Of a DNA stretch of 35,038 nucleotides, positions 24,722-31,963 are shown one piece after another; the first letter of the stretch is position 1; every line of letters begins with the position of its first letter. The translations under genes were made by a program, and so were the position numbers. The notes below the pieces were generated by a model. That model worked only from the letters and a program-made list of their open reading frames with translations, was not told the origin of the DNA and did no database searches. The stretch is taken from NCBI GenBank assembly GCA_018780805.1, contig JADMJD010000028.1, positions 1 to 35,038 of the forward strand, written 5' to 3'. Origin of the DNA: Rubrivivax sp. GTDB taxonomy: Bacteria; Pseudomonadota; Gammaproteobacteria; Burkholderiales; Burkholderiaceae_C.

Positions 24722-25858
24722 GTGCTGACCCTGTTCATCGCTTTCGCCTTTTCGGCGGCCGTCACGCTGTTGCTCGTGCGTTCGGCCGGGGTGCATGCGC
24801 ACCGGTCGGGCGACCGCGATTTTTCCAAGCCGCAAAAATTCCACGCCGTCGCCGTGCCCCGCATCGGGGGCCTGGGCATCGTGCTGGGCCTCGTGGCTGC
24901 ATCCGGTGTCCTGGCCTGGCAGCGTGGCCCGCAGGACGGTGAGTTTGCGTTTGTATTGCTGGGCTGTGCGGCGCCGGCTTTCCTGGCCGGGTTTGTCCAG
25001 GACTTCACCGACGCCGTCACACCGCGCGGGCGCTTGCTGGCGACGGTGGTCGCTGCGGTGCTGGCCTACGGGCTGCTGGGCGGCGCCATCCGGCACACCT
25101 CCATCCCGCCACTGGACTGGGTCGTGGGCTTCGGGGCCGGTGCCCTGGTGCTGACGGTGTTCACGGTGGCCGGCGTGGCCCACGCGGTCAACATCATTGA
25201 CGGCTTCAACGGCCTGGCGTCGATGTGCGTGATGCTGATGCTGGCCGCGGTGGCCTACGTGGCCTTCCAGGTTGGCGACCCGCTGATCGGCCTGCTGTGC
25301 CTGGCTGGCGTGGGTGCCGTGCTCGGCTTCTTCCTCTGGAATTTTCCGTCCGGGCTGATTTTCCTGGGCGATGGGGGTGCCTATTTCCTCGGGTTCATGG
25401 TGGCCGAGTTGTCCATCCTGCTGCTGGTGCGCAACCCCGAGGTGTCGCCGATCTTCCCGCTGCTGGTGTGCATCTACCCGGCCTTCGAGACCCTGTTTTC
25501 GGTCTACCGCCGCTGGGTGCTGCGGCAGCAGCCAGCGCACATGCCCGATGGCGTGCACCTGCATTCGCTGGTCTACCGGCGTGTGATGCGCTGGGCCGTG
25601 GGTGACCGCAGCGCCAAGGCGCTGACCCGCCGCAACTCGATGACCTCGCCCGTGCTCTGGGCCCTGTGCATGGCCTCGATCCTGCCGGCGCTGTTGTTCT
25701 GGGACAACACGCCGGTGCTGATGGTCTTCCTGCTGCTGTTTGGCATCAGCTACGTGCTGCTGTACTGGCGCATCGTGCGTTTCCGGTCGCCACGCCTGCT
25801 GCGCATCCTCGGTTCCCGCCCCGTGCCGCTGGATGCGGGCGATAATCCGAGGACATGA
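24722..25858 (+). CDS. polyprenyl-phosphate sugar-1-phosphate transferase, WecA/WbpL/MraY family
   Basis: A 378-residue membrane protein with about ten hydrophobic helices. It would transfer a HexNAc- or hexose-1-phosphate from a UDP sugar to undecaprenyl phosphate. The catalytic loops are recognisable: HAVNIIDGFNGLASM (154-168), LIFLGDGGAYFLGF (212-225) and the cytoplasmic His-rich loop HMPDGVHLHSLVYRR (273-287). The first acidic motif, usually DDxxD, reads QDFTD (93-97). The start is GTG 24722 without a Shine-Dalgarno. It is divergent from the export lipoprotein and overlaps rhlE by 4 nt. It may start synthesis of the neighbouring locus product or of another glycan. The sugar is unknown. 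Confidence 0.88.
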   Translation: MLTLFIAFAFSAAVTLLLVRSAGVHAHRSGDRDFSKPQKFHAVAVPRIGGLGIVLGLVAASGVLAWQRGPQDGEFAFVLLGCAAPAFLAGFVQDFTDAVTPRGRLLATVVAAVLAYGLLGGAIRHTSIPPLDWVVGFGAGALVLTVFTVAGVAHAVNIIDGFNGLASMCVMLMLAAVAYVAFQVGDPLIGLLCLAGVGAVLGFFLWNFPSGLIFLGDGGAYFLGFMVAELSILLLVRNPEVSPIFPLLVCIYPAFETLFSVYRRWVLRQQPAHMPDGVHLHSLVYRRVMRWAVGDRSAKALTRRNSMTSPVLWALCMASILPALLFWDNTPVLMVFLLLFGISYVLLYWRIVRFRSPRLLRILGSRPVPLDAGDNPRT

Positions 25859-27321
25859 CCGAAAATCCCTCTGAAGAATCTGGCGCACCGGTTGCGCCAG
25901 CCCCGCGTTTCGACACCCTCCCGCTCGACCCCAAACTGCTGCGTGCCGTGGCCGATTCCGGCTACACCGCGATGACGCCCATCCAGGCCAAGGCCATCCC
26001 GCTGGTGCTGGCCGGCCGGGACATCATGGGCGCGGCGCAGACGGGCACCGGCAAGACCGCCGCGTTCACGATCCCGCTGCTGCAGAAGATGCTGCGGCAT
26101 GAAAACGCCAGCATGTCGCCGGCCCGCCACCCGGTTCGGGCCCTGGTGCTGGCACCCACCCGCGAGCTGGCCGACCAGGTGGCCAACAGCGTCAAGACCT
26201 ACGCCAAACACACGCAGCTGCGCTCCACCGTGGTCTTCGGCGGCATCGACATGAAGCCCCAGACCCTGGTGCTCAAGGGTGGGGTCGAGGTGCTGATCGC
26301 CACACCCGGCCGGCTGCTGGACCACATCGAGGCCAAAAACGCGATCCTGAACCAGGTCGAGTACGTGGTGCTCGACGAAGCCGACCGCATGCTGGACATC
26401 GGCTTCCTGCCCGACCTGCAGCGCATCCTGGCCTACCTGCCCAAGGCGCGCCAGACCCTGCTGTTCTCGGCCACCTTCAGCCCCGAGATCAAGAAACTCG
26501 CCGCCAGCTACCTGCAAGACCCGCTGCTGGTGGAAGTGGCACGTGCCAACGCCACCGCCACCAACGTGGAGCAGCGTTTCTACGGCGTCAGCGACGACGA
26601 CAAGCGCAACGTCATCCGCCAGTTGCTGCGCACACGCGCGCTGAGCCAGGCCATCATCTTCGTGAACTCCAAGCTGGGCTGCGCCCGGCTGGCACGCAGC
26701 TTCGAGCGCGATGGCCTGAAGACCCAGGCCCTGCACGGCGACAAGAGCCAGGACGAACGCCTGAAGGCCCTGGCCGCCTTCAAGGCCGGCGAGGTCGATC
26801 TGCTGGTCGCCACCGATGTGGCTGCACGTGGCCTGGACATTGCCGACCTGCCGGCGGTCTTCAACTTCGACGTGCCCTTCAACGCCGAGGACTACGTGCA
26901 CCGCATCGGCCGCACCGGCCGCGCCGGCGCGTCGGGCCTGGCGGTCACACTGGTGGCGCGCGATGACACCCGCCTCGTGTCCGACATCGAAAAGCTCATC
27001 AAGAAGAAGATCGAGATCGAGCCCTTCGAGCTGGAAGACGACCGCCCGCGCCGTGCGGCGCCACCGCCGCGCCGCCGTGAAGAAGAGGATTACCGCGAGG
27101 CCGCCGACCGTGTGATCGAACGTGCCGCCGAGCGCCCGAGCAGGCCTCCGGCACCACGGCCCGTATCGCGCGACCCGTTTTTCGACAAACCCTATGAAGC
27201 CAGCGGCGACGGCTCTGCGGCCTGGGAGAAATCCGCCGGTGCTGCTGCTGCCGCCAAGGCCGCCGGGCCGGTCGTGAAAGCCAAGCGCAAAGTCGGTTCG
27301 CTGCTGGGCGGCGGCGGCTGA
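25855..27321 (+). CDS. rhlE: DEAD-box ATP-dependent RNA helicase RhlE
   Basis: A 488-residue DEAD-box helicase acting on structured RNA, typically in ribosome assembly or cold adaptation. The motifs in order are a Q-motif region (FDTLPLDPKLL, GYTAMTPIQAKAIP), Walker A AQTGTGKT, PTRELADQ, TPGRLLDHIE, VLDEADRMLD, FSATF, VATDVAARGLDI and HRIGRTGRAG. After about residue 375 comes a low-complexity basic/acidic tail rich in Arg, Pro, Ala and Glu, as in RhlE proteins. ATG 25855 overlaps the stop of the WecA-like gene (ATGA), an unusual coupling of a glycan enzyme with a helicase. High G+C agrees with a resident chromosomal gene. A hairpin lies just beyond the stop. Confidence 0.93.
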   Translation: MTENPSEESGAPVAPAPRFDTLPLDPKLLRAVADSGYTAMTPIQAKAIPLVLAGRDIMGAAQTGTGKTAAFTIPLLQKMLRHENASMSPARHPVRALVLAPTRELADQVANSVKTYAKHTQLRSTVVFGGIDMKPQTLVLKGGVEVLIATPGRLLDHIEAKNAILNQVEYVVLDEADRMLDIGFLPDLQRILAYLPKARQTLLFSATFSPEIKKLAASYLQDPLLVEVARANATATNVEQRFYGVSDDDKRNVIRQLLRTRALSQAIIFVNSKLGCARLARSFERDGLKTQALHGDKSQDERLKALAAFKAGEVDLLVATDVAARGLDIADLPAVFNFDVPFNAEDYVHRIGRTGRAGASGLAVTLVARDDTRLVSDIEKLIKKKIEIEPFELEDDRPRRAAPPPRRREEEDYREAADRVIERAAERPSRPPAPRPVSRDPFFDKPYEASGDGSAAWEKSAGAAAAAKAAGPVVKAKRKVGSLLGGGG

Positions 27322-27332
27322 TCAGCCACCGC

Positions 27333-27353
27333 GGCGGCCTGCCTCAGGCCGCC
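27333..27353. terminator. intrinsic-type hairpin between rhlE and the ROK gene
   Basis: GGCGGCCTG (27333-27341) pairs perfectly with CAGGCCGCC (27345-27353) around a CCT loop, giving a 9-bp GC-rich stem. A short ACTTT follows on the plus strand. It lies 11 bp after the rhlE stop and includes the stop codon of the opposing ROK gene (27344-27346). A second near-palindrome, GGCTGATCAGCC, spans the rhlE stop (27316-27327). The hairpin probably ends rhlE transcription and perhaps that of the opposing operon; the T-tract is short. Confidence 0.6.
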
Positions 27354-28609
27354 ACTTTCAGGAACAGGTCCCGGTCCGGCGCGAAGTTTGCGTACAGCGG
27401 CAACAGGGCGCCGCCCAGCGCCCGCGCGTCGGAGCCTATCGTGCCCGGCAGCACGGCCGGCCGCACGACGCCGCGCCAGTCGTAGCCGTTCAGCGCACTT
27501 TGCACCGCGGCCTGCAGCGCGCCGCGCAGGGCCGGGCTGAACGAGCCGTCCAGCACCACGGCCTCCAGGTCCAGCAGGCAGGCGGCGCTGTTCACCGCCA
27601 GCGCCACCGCGGCGCCCGCCTGCGCCAGCCACGCGCGGGTCAGTGAGGCCCAGGGGTCCTGCAACGCCCGTTCGTCGCCCGCCACATCGGTGGCCAGGCC
27701 ACCGGCGGCCCAGGCCCGCTCCAGGTTCAGCAGCGAGGCCACACCCAGCAGCTGGGCCGGTGGTTCACCCGTCTGCGACAAGCCCATCGGCAGGCTGCCG
27801 ATGGCGCCGGCGTTGCCGTTCAGGCCCGCACGCAAGTGGCTGTCCAGCACCAGGCCGCCGCCGATGAAGGTGTCGACGAACACGTAGAGAAAACCCGTCA
27901 GCGCACGTCCGCGGCCGGCCACCAGCTCGGCCACGCAGGCGGCGGCGGTGTCTTTCAGCAGGTGCACGGGCAGCCCGCTCAGCGCTTCCACGGCGGCCCG
28001 CAAGTCCACGCGGTCCCACTTGGCGGCCACGGCGGCGTCGGCGCCCAGCAACTCGCGCCAGGCCGACAGCTGCAGCGGCGCGGCGATGCCGATGCCTTGC
28101 AGGCGCTCGCTGCGCGCCGGGCCGAGGAGGCTGCGGATGTCCTGCAGGCGCTGCGCGATCTCGGGCAGCACCGCGTCCGGGTCGGGGAAGTCGTAGGCGA
28201 TGGCCCAGCGCTCGCGCACGGCGCCGGCAAAGTCCAGCAGCAGCACGTCCAGGCTGCGGCGGCCGAGCTTGATGCCGATGGAAAACGCGCCGTCCGGGTT
28301 CAGCGACAGCGGCACCGAGGGCTGGCCCACCTTGCCCCGCACCGGCTGGCCCTTGCGCAGCAGGCCGTCGTCCAGCAGGCGTTTGGTGATCATCGAGATG
28401 GTCTGCGCGGTCAGGTGTGTCAGCCTTGCCAGTTCGGCCGCCGGCAGGGCGCCGTGCAGGCGCAGCGCCTGCAGCACCACACGTTCGTTGTACTGCCGCA
28501 GCCCGCCCTGGCTGGAGCCACGCGGCCGCAGGTGGTCGGGGGTGTCGGCTTTGGCGTGGGCGGGGTTCAAGGTCGTCGGGTTCAGATCAGGCTCAGGGCA
28601 GCAAGGCAT
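27344..28609 (-). CDS. frcR: ROK family transcriptional regulator (probable fructose-operon repressor)
   Basis: About 421 residues from ATG 28609, which overlaps the mutarotase end by 17 bp; TTG 28570 is an alternative start. The N-terminal winged helix-turn-helix includes LRQYNERVVLQALRLHG and LPAAELARLTHLTAQTISMI, the usual ROK repressor reading head. The ROK sugar-binding part has SIGIKLGRRSLDVLLLDFAG, GIGIAAPL, FVDTFIGGGLVLDSHLRAG and GNAGAIGSLPMG. The classical ROK zinc Cys cluster is not evident after the GNAGAIG region. As the last gene of a fructose-type uptake operon it probably senses the sugar and controls the divergent promoters at 31819-31963. The name frcR rests on context. Confidence 0.8.
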   Translation of the reverse strand: MPCCPEPDLNPTTLNPAHAKADTPDHLRPRGSSQGGLRQYNERVVLQALRLHGALPAAELARLTHLTAQTISMITKRLLDDGLLRKGQPVRGKVGQPSVPLSLNPDGAFSIGIKLGRRSLDVLLLDFAGAVRERWAIAYDFPDPDAVLPEIAQRLQDIRSLLGPARSERLQGIGIAAPLQLSAWRELLGADAAVAAKWDRVDLRAAVEALSGLPVHLLKDTAAACVAELVAGRGRALTGFLYVFVDTFIGGGLVLDSHLRAGLNGNAGAIGSLPMGLSQTGEPPAQLLGVASLLNLERAWAAGGLATDVAGDERALQDPWASLTRAWLAQAGAAVALAVNSAACLLDLEAVVLDGSFSPALRGALQAAVQSALNGYDWRGVVRPAVLPGTIGSDARALGGALLPLYANFAPDRDLFLKVAA

Positions 28610-29048
28610 CCGCCAGCACACCCTTCTTGAAGATGAAGTTCGCGTAGGGCTGCAGCTCGCCGGTCTGCACGATGGCAAAGGCGCCGCGCACCCGGTCGTA
28701 GAAGGCAAAGCGCTCGATGGCTTGGCATTGTGCGGGCGTGGCCCAGCCTTGGGCGGCCAGGCGGCCGATGACGTCGCGCTGCAGCGCACTCTGCCAGCCG
28801 TCGGGCTGGTGGCTCACCTGCATGTAGACCACCGGCTGGTCCACCGCCGCGTCCAGCGGCAGCAGCGACAACACCGCCTCGGCGACCTGCGCCACGCCCA
28901 CGCCGGGCAGCTGCAGCACGGGCTTGCCGCGGCCCAGCGTGGCGGCCGTGAAGTTGGCATCGGCGATGACGATCTCATCACCATGGCCCATGTCGGCCAG
29001 CACCTTCAGCAGGTCGGGGGTCAGCAGGGGAGGGATGCCTTTGAGCAT
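28593..29048 (-). CDS. RbsD/FucU family sugar mutarotase
   Basis: A 151-residue protein with the FucU/RbsD signature at the N-terminus, LKGIPPLLTPDLLKVLADMG followed by HGDEIVIADANF. YANFIFKKGVL lies near the C-terminus, where the family has its conserved Tyr-x-Asn pair. These proteins interconvert anomers or ring forms of free sugars (fucose or ribose). Here the gene sits one base after the ABC ATPase and before the ROK regulator. The closest pattern is FucU, but the operon looks fructose-like. It may speed conversion of pyranose sugar entering the cell to the furanose used by the kinase; this role is inferred. Confidence 0.86.
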   Translation of the reverse strand: MLKGIPPLLTPDLLKVLADMGHGDEIVIADANFTAATLGRGKPVLQLPGVGVAQVAEAVLSLLPLDAAVDQPVVYMQVSHQPDGWQSALQRDVIGRLAAQGWATPAQCQAIERFAFYDRVRGAFAIVQTGELQPYANFIFKKGVLADALLP

Positions 29049-29049
29049 G

Positions 29050-29841
29050 TCAGTGGGCCAGACATTCGGCGGGGATCTTCTCAGGCGGCATCGCGCCCGT
29101 CATCACCGCCACCGTGTCGCTCATGCTGATCTTCTTCGGGTCCAGGATGGCTGCGCGTTTGCCCAAGCGTGCGACGTGGATGCGGTCAGCGATCTCGAAC
29201 ACATGCGGCATGTTGTGGCTGATCAGGATCACCGGCAGGCCCTTGTCGCGCACGCGGCGGATCAGCTCCAGCACCATGTTGCCTTCTTTCACGCCCAGGG
29301 CGGCCGTCGGTTCGTCCAGGATCACCACATGTTCGGCAAAGGCCGCCGCACGTGCCACGGCCACACATTGGCGCTGGCCGCCGGAGAGGGTCTCGACCGC
29401 CTGCGTCATCGAACGGATGCCGACCTTCAGGTCGTTCATGCGGGCGATGCTGATTTCCAGCATCTTCTTCTTGTCCAGCATGCGCAGCACGTTGCCCAGG
29501 AAACCTTCGCGGCGCAGTTCGCGGCCCAGGAACAGGTTCTCGGCGATGCTCATGGCCGGTGCCACCGCCAGGTCCTGGTAGACGGTTTCGATGCCGACCT
29601 TGCGGGCGTCCATCGGGCTCTTGAAGTGGATGGGCTGGCCGTCGAGCCGGATCTCGCCTTCGTCGGGCACCGTGGCACCCGACAGCGCCTTGATCAGGCT
29701 GGACTTGCCGGCGCCGTTGTCGCCGATGACGGCCAGGATCTCGCCGGCGCGCAGCTCGAAGTCGGCGCCGTCGAGTGCCGTCACCTGGCCGTAGCGTTTG
29801 ACCAGGCCGGTGGCCTGCATCACGAGTTTGTGCGTGGCCAT
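29050..29841 (-). CDS. frcA: sugar ABC transporter ATP-binding protein, FrcA-like
   Basis: A 263-residue ATPase with a single nucleotide-binding domain, unlike the duplicated RbsA/XylG type of about 500 residues; this is typical of the fructose transporter FrcA. Walker A is GDNGAGKSS, the signature is ETLSGGQRQCVAVARA, Walker B is HVVILDEPTAALG, and ISHN carries the switch His. TVYQDLAVAPAMSIAENLFL is the Q-loop region of CUT2 family ATPases. It lies between permease and mutarotase with one-base gaps, so it is part of one transcript. Confidence 0.88.
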   Translation of the reverse strand: MATHKLVMQATGLVKRYGQVTALDGADFELRAGEILAVIGDNGAGKSSLIKALSGATVPDEGEIRLDGQPIHFKSPMDARKVGIETVYQDLAVAPAMSIAENLFLGRELRREGFLGNVLRMLDKKKMLEISIARMNDLKVGIRSMTQAVETLSGGQRQCVAVARAAAFAEHVVILDEPTAALGVKEGNMVLELIRRVRDKGLPVILISHNMPHVFEIADRIHVARLGKRAAILDPKKISMSDTVAVMTGAMPPEKIPAECLAH

Positions 29842-29842
29842 G

Positions 29843-30802
29843 TCAGCGACCCCCCTTGCGAGACAGTTGGTCCACCGTGACCGCCAGGATCACCAGGATG
29901 CCGGTGATCAGTACCTGGTAGACCGACGACACGCCCATCAGCGTCAGCCCGTTGCGCAGCACGCCGACGACCACCGCGCCGATCAGCGTGCCGATGATCA
30001 CCCCGCGCCCGCCGAACAGGCTGGTGCCGCCCAGCACCACGGCGGTGATGGCGTCCAGGTTTTCGGTCTGGCCGGCGTTGGGGTCGCCCACGCCGGTGCG
30101 GGCCACGGCCAGCAGCGAAGCGATGCCATAGAACACCCCGGCCAGCACGTACACACCGAGGATCACACGTTCGGTGGGGATGCCCACCAGCCGCGTCGCC
30201 TCGGGGTTGTTGCCGACGGCGTACACGTGGCGTCCGGCGGCCGTCTCGCGCAGCCAGAACCACACGCCGATGTAGAGCAAGATCATCAGCACCGTGCCGT
30301 AGGCGACATTGGTGCCGGCTATGGCAAAGGTGGTGCCCAGCCAGGTCATCATCTCCGGCACTTCGGTGACGGTCTGCGCGCCCGAGTAGAGCTGGGTCAC
30401 CGCAAACGCGATGTTGAAGGTGCCCAGCGTCACGATGAACGGCGGCAGCTTGATCTTCGTGACCAGCAGCCCGTTCAGCAACCCGAAGGCCGCGGTGGCG
30501 CCCACGCCGCACAGGATGGCCAGCGGCGCGGGCAGGCCGAGGTCGGCGGCGAGCTTGGTCATCACGATGCTGCCCAGTGCCATCACCATGCCACACGACA
30601 GGTCGATGCCGGCGGTCAGGATGATCAGCGTCTGGCCGATGGCGATGACACCGACCACCATCACCTGCTGCAGGATCAGCGACAGGTTCTCGCCGCTGAA
30701 AAATCGCTCCGTGGTGAACGAGAAGAAGGCACAGGCGATGGCCAGTGCGATGAAGGGCCCGAGTTGTCCGATCGGGGGAAGCTTGTTCTTCAGCGTTGCC
30801 AC
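29843..30802 (-). CDS. frcC: sugar ABC transporter permease, FrcC/RbsC family
   Basis: A 319-residue CUT2-type permease with 8-10 hydrophobic segments. The conserved TLIILTAGIDLSCGMVMALG, PPFIVTLGTFNIAFAV, YAVGNNPEATRLVGI and VVLGGTSLFGGRGVIIGTLI are all present. The start is GTG 30802, with AGAGG seven bases upstream; an in-frame ATG at 30832 would overlap the binding-protein gene and lacks such a site. It forms the inner-membrane channel for the sugar delivered by the binding protein. Substrate assignment to fructose rests on the single-domain ATPase and the neighbouring fructokinase. Confidence 0.9.
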   Translation of the reverse strand: MATLKNKLPPIGQLGPFIALAIACAFFSFTTERFFSGENLSLILQQVMVVGVIAIGQTLIILTAGIDLSCGMVMALGSIVMTKLAADLGLPAPLAILCGVGATAAFGLLNGLLVTKIKLPPFIVTLGTFNIAFAVTQLYSGAQTVTEVPEMMTWLGTTFAIAGTNVAYGTVLMILLYIGVWFWLRETAAGRHVYAVGNNPEATRLVGIPTERVILGVYVLAGVFYGIASLLAVARTGVGDPNAGQTENLDAITAVVLGGTSLFGGRGVIIGTLIGAVVVGVLRNGLTLMGVSSVYQVLITGILVILAVTVDQLSRKGGR

Positions 30803-30813
30803 GGCCGCACCTC

Positions 30814-31818
30814 TTACTTCTTGCCCCAGCACAGGTCCGTGCCGGTCTTGACGTCCTTGCTGTCCACGCCGGCCACCGGCTTGGCGGCGATCAGGGTCAC
30901 GCCGGTGTCGGTGTAGCCGCTGACCTTCTTGCCGCTCTTGGCGTATTCGATGCCGGCGTCCACGCCCATGGCTGCCATCTTCAGCGGGTACTGCTGGCTG
31001 GTGGCGGCGATCACACCCTTGCCGACGTTGTTGATGCCTTCGCAGCCACCGTCCACGCTGACGATGATCACGTTCTTTTCCTTGCCGGCTTTCTTCAGTG
31101 CGTTGTAGGCACCGGCGGCGGCGGGTTCGTTGATCGTGTAGACCACGGTCACGTCGGGCGCCTTCTGCAGGCAGTTTTCCATCGCGGTCTGGCCCTTGGC
31201 GCGGTCACCGAAGCTGTCGGCCATGCAGATCACCTCGGCTGCCTTGCCCAGTTCGTTGCTCTTGGCGTCGGGCGCGGCCAGGCCGAAACCCTTCAGGAAG
31301 CCGTTGTGGCGCTGCGCCCCCACCGGGTGGCCAGGGAACAGGTCCAGCGTGACGATCTTCGCGGGTTTGCCACCCAGGGCCGCCTTCGCGTACTGGCCGA
31401 TCAGCTCGCCGGCCTTGTAGTTGTCGGTGGCGAAGAGGGCGTCGATGGCCTCCACCGGGTCGGTCGGGCTGTCGAGCGCGATGACCATCACGCCCTTGTC
31501 ACGTGCCTTCTTGATGGCCGGGATGATGGCCTTGGCGTCGCTGGGTGTGATCAGGATGGTCTTGGCGCCGGCGGCGATCATGTTTTCCATCGCCGTCACC
31601 TGGCCGGCGTTGTCGCCGTCGGTCTTGCCGGCACCCGACAGCAGCTTCGCGCCCTTGGCCTTGGCCGCGGCGTCGGCACCTTCTTTCATCTTCACGAAAA
31701 AGGGGTTGGTCTCGGTCTTGGTGATCAGGCCGATGACCGGCTGCTGCGCGGCCGCGTGGCCGGAGAGGCCGGCGATGAGGGCCAGGGCGGCGAGGGTGGT
31801 GGGCTTCAGCAGGCGCAT
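30814..31818 (-). CDS. frcB: periplasmic sugar-binding protein, FrcB-like
   Basis: A 334-residue precursor with a signal peptide MRLLKPTTLAALALIAGLSG followed by HAAAQQP, probably cut after AAA near residue 24. The mature part is a periplasmic binding protein of the ribose/galactose fold: VIGLITKTETNPFFVKMKEG, GAKTILITPSDAKAI, VMVIALDSPTDP, TINEPAAAGAYNALKKAG and VSVDGGCEGI. GGAG lies seven bases before ATG 31818. It is the first gene of the operon and should be the most highly expressed. Fructose is the likely ligand by context; other hexoses cannot be excluded. Confidence 0.9.
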   Translation of the reverse strand: MRLLKPTTLAALALIAGLSGHAAAQQPVIGLITKTETNPFFVKMKEGADAAAKAKGAKLLSGAGKTDGDNAGQVTAMENMIAAGAKTILITPSDAKAIIPAIKKARDKGVMVIALDSPTDPVEAIDALFATDNYKAGELIGQYAKAALGGKPAKIVTLDLFPGHPVGAQRHNGFLKGFGLAAPDAKSNELGKAAEVICMADSFGDRAKGQTAMENCLQKAPDVTVVYTINEPAAAGAYNALKKAGKEKNVIIVSVDGGCEGINNVGKGVIAATSQQYPLKMAAMGVDAGIEYAKSGKKVSGYTDTGVTLIAAKPVAGVDSKDVKTGTDLCWGKK

Positions 31819-31851
31819 GGTTTGTCTCCGTCGTGTTGAGTGAACGTCTTC

Positions 31852-31894
31852 ATTCTGGGCGACGAAATTAAATAAATCAAGGTGAGTGATTAAT
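31852..31894 (-). promoter_or_regulatory. probable frcB promoter with overlapping palindromic operator
   Basis: On the minus strand TTGATT (31880-31875) and CAGAAT (31857-31852) are separated by 17 bases, a reasonable -35/-10 pair with four of six matches each, placing the start of transcription near 31845. The -35 lies inside an AT-rich imperfect palindrome, ATAAATCA (31872-31879), seven bases, TGATTAAT (31887-31894), with seven of eight positions paired. Its place in the 145-bp divergent spacer between frcB and the kinase suits an operator for the ROK regulator. No plus-strand promoter could be defined with confidence. Confidence 0.5.
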
Positions 31895-31963
31895 GGAAAA
31901 CCCGGATTCGAGGATCGGTGAGCGGCCTGATCATTCGGCGCGACAAGACAACCAGGAGCTCCC

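Noticed and set aside
28924..30916. Two long plus-strand open frames opposite the sugar ABC transporter genes
   Set aside because: They are low-complexity His/Asp/Gln-rich translations of the reverse strand of frcA and frcC, without start signals or domains.
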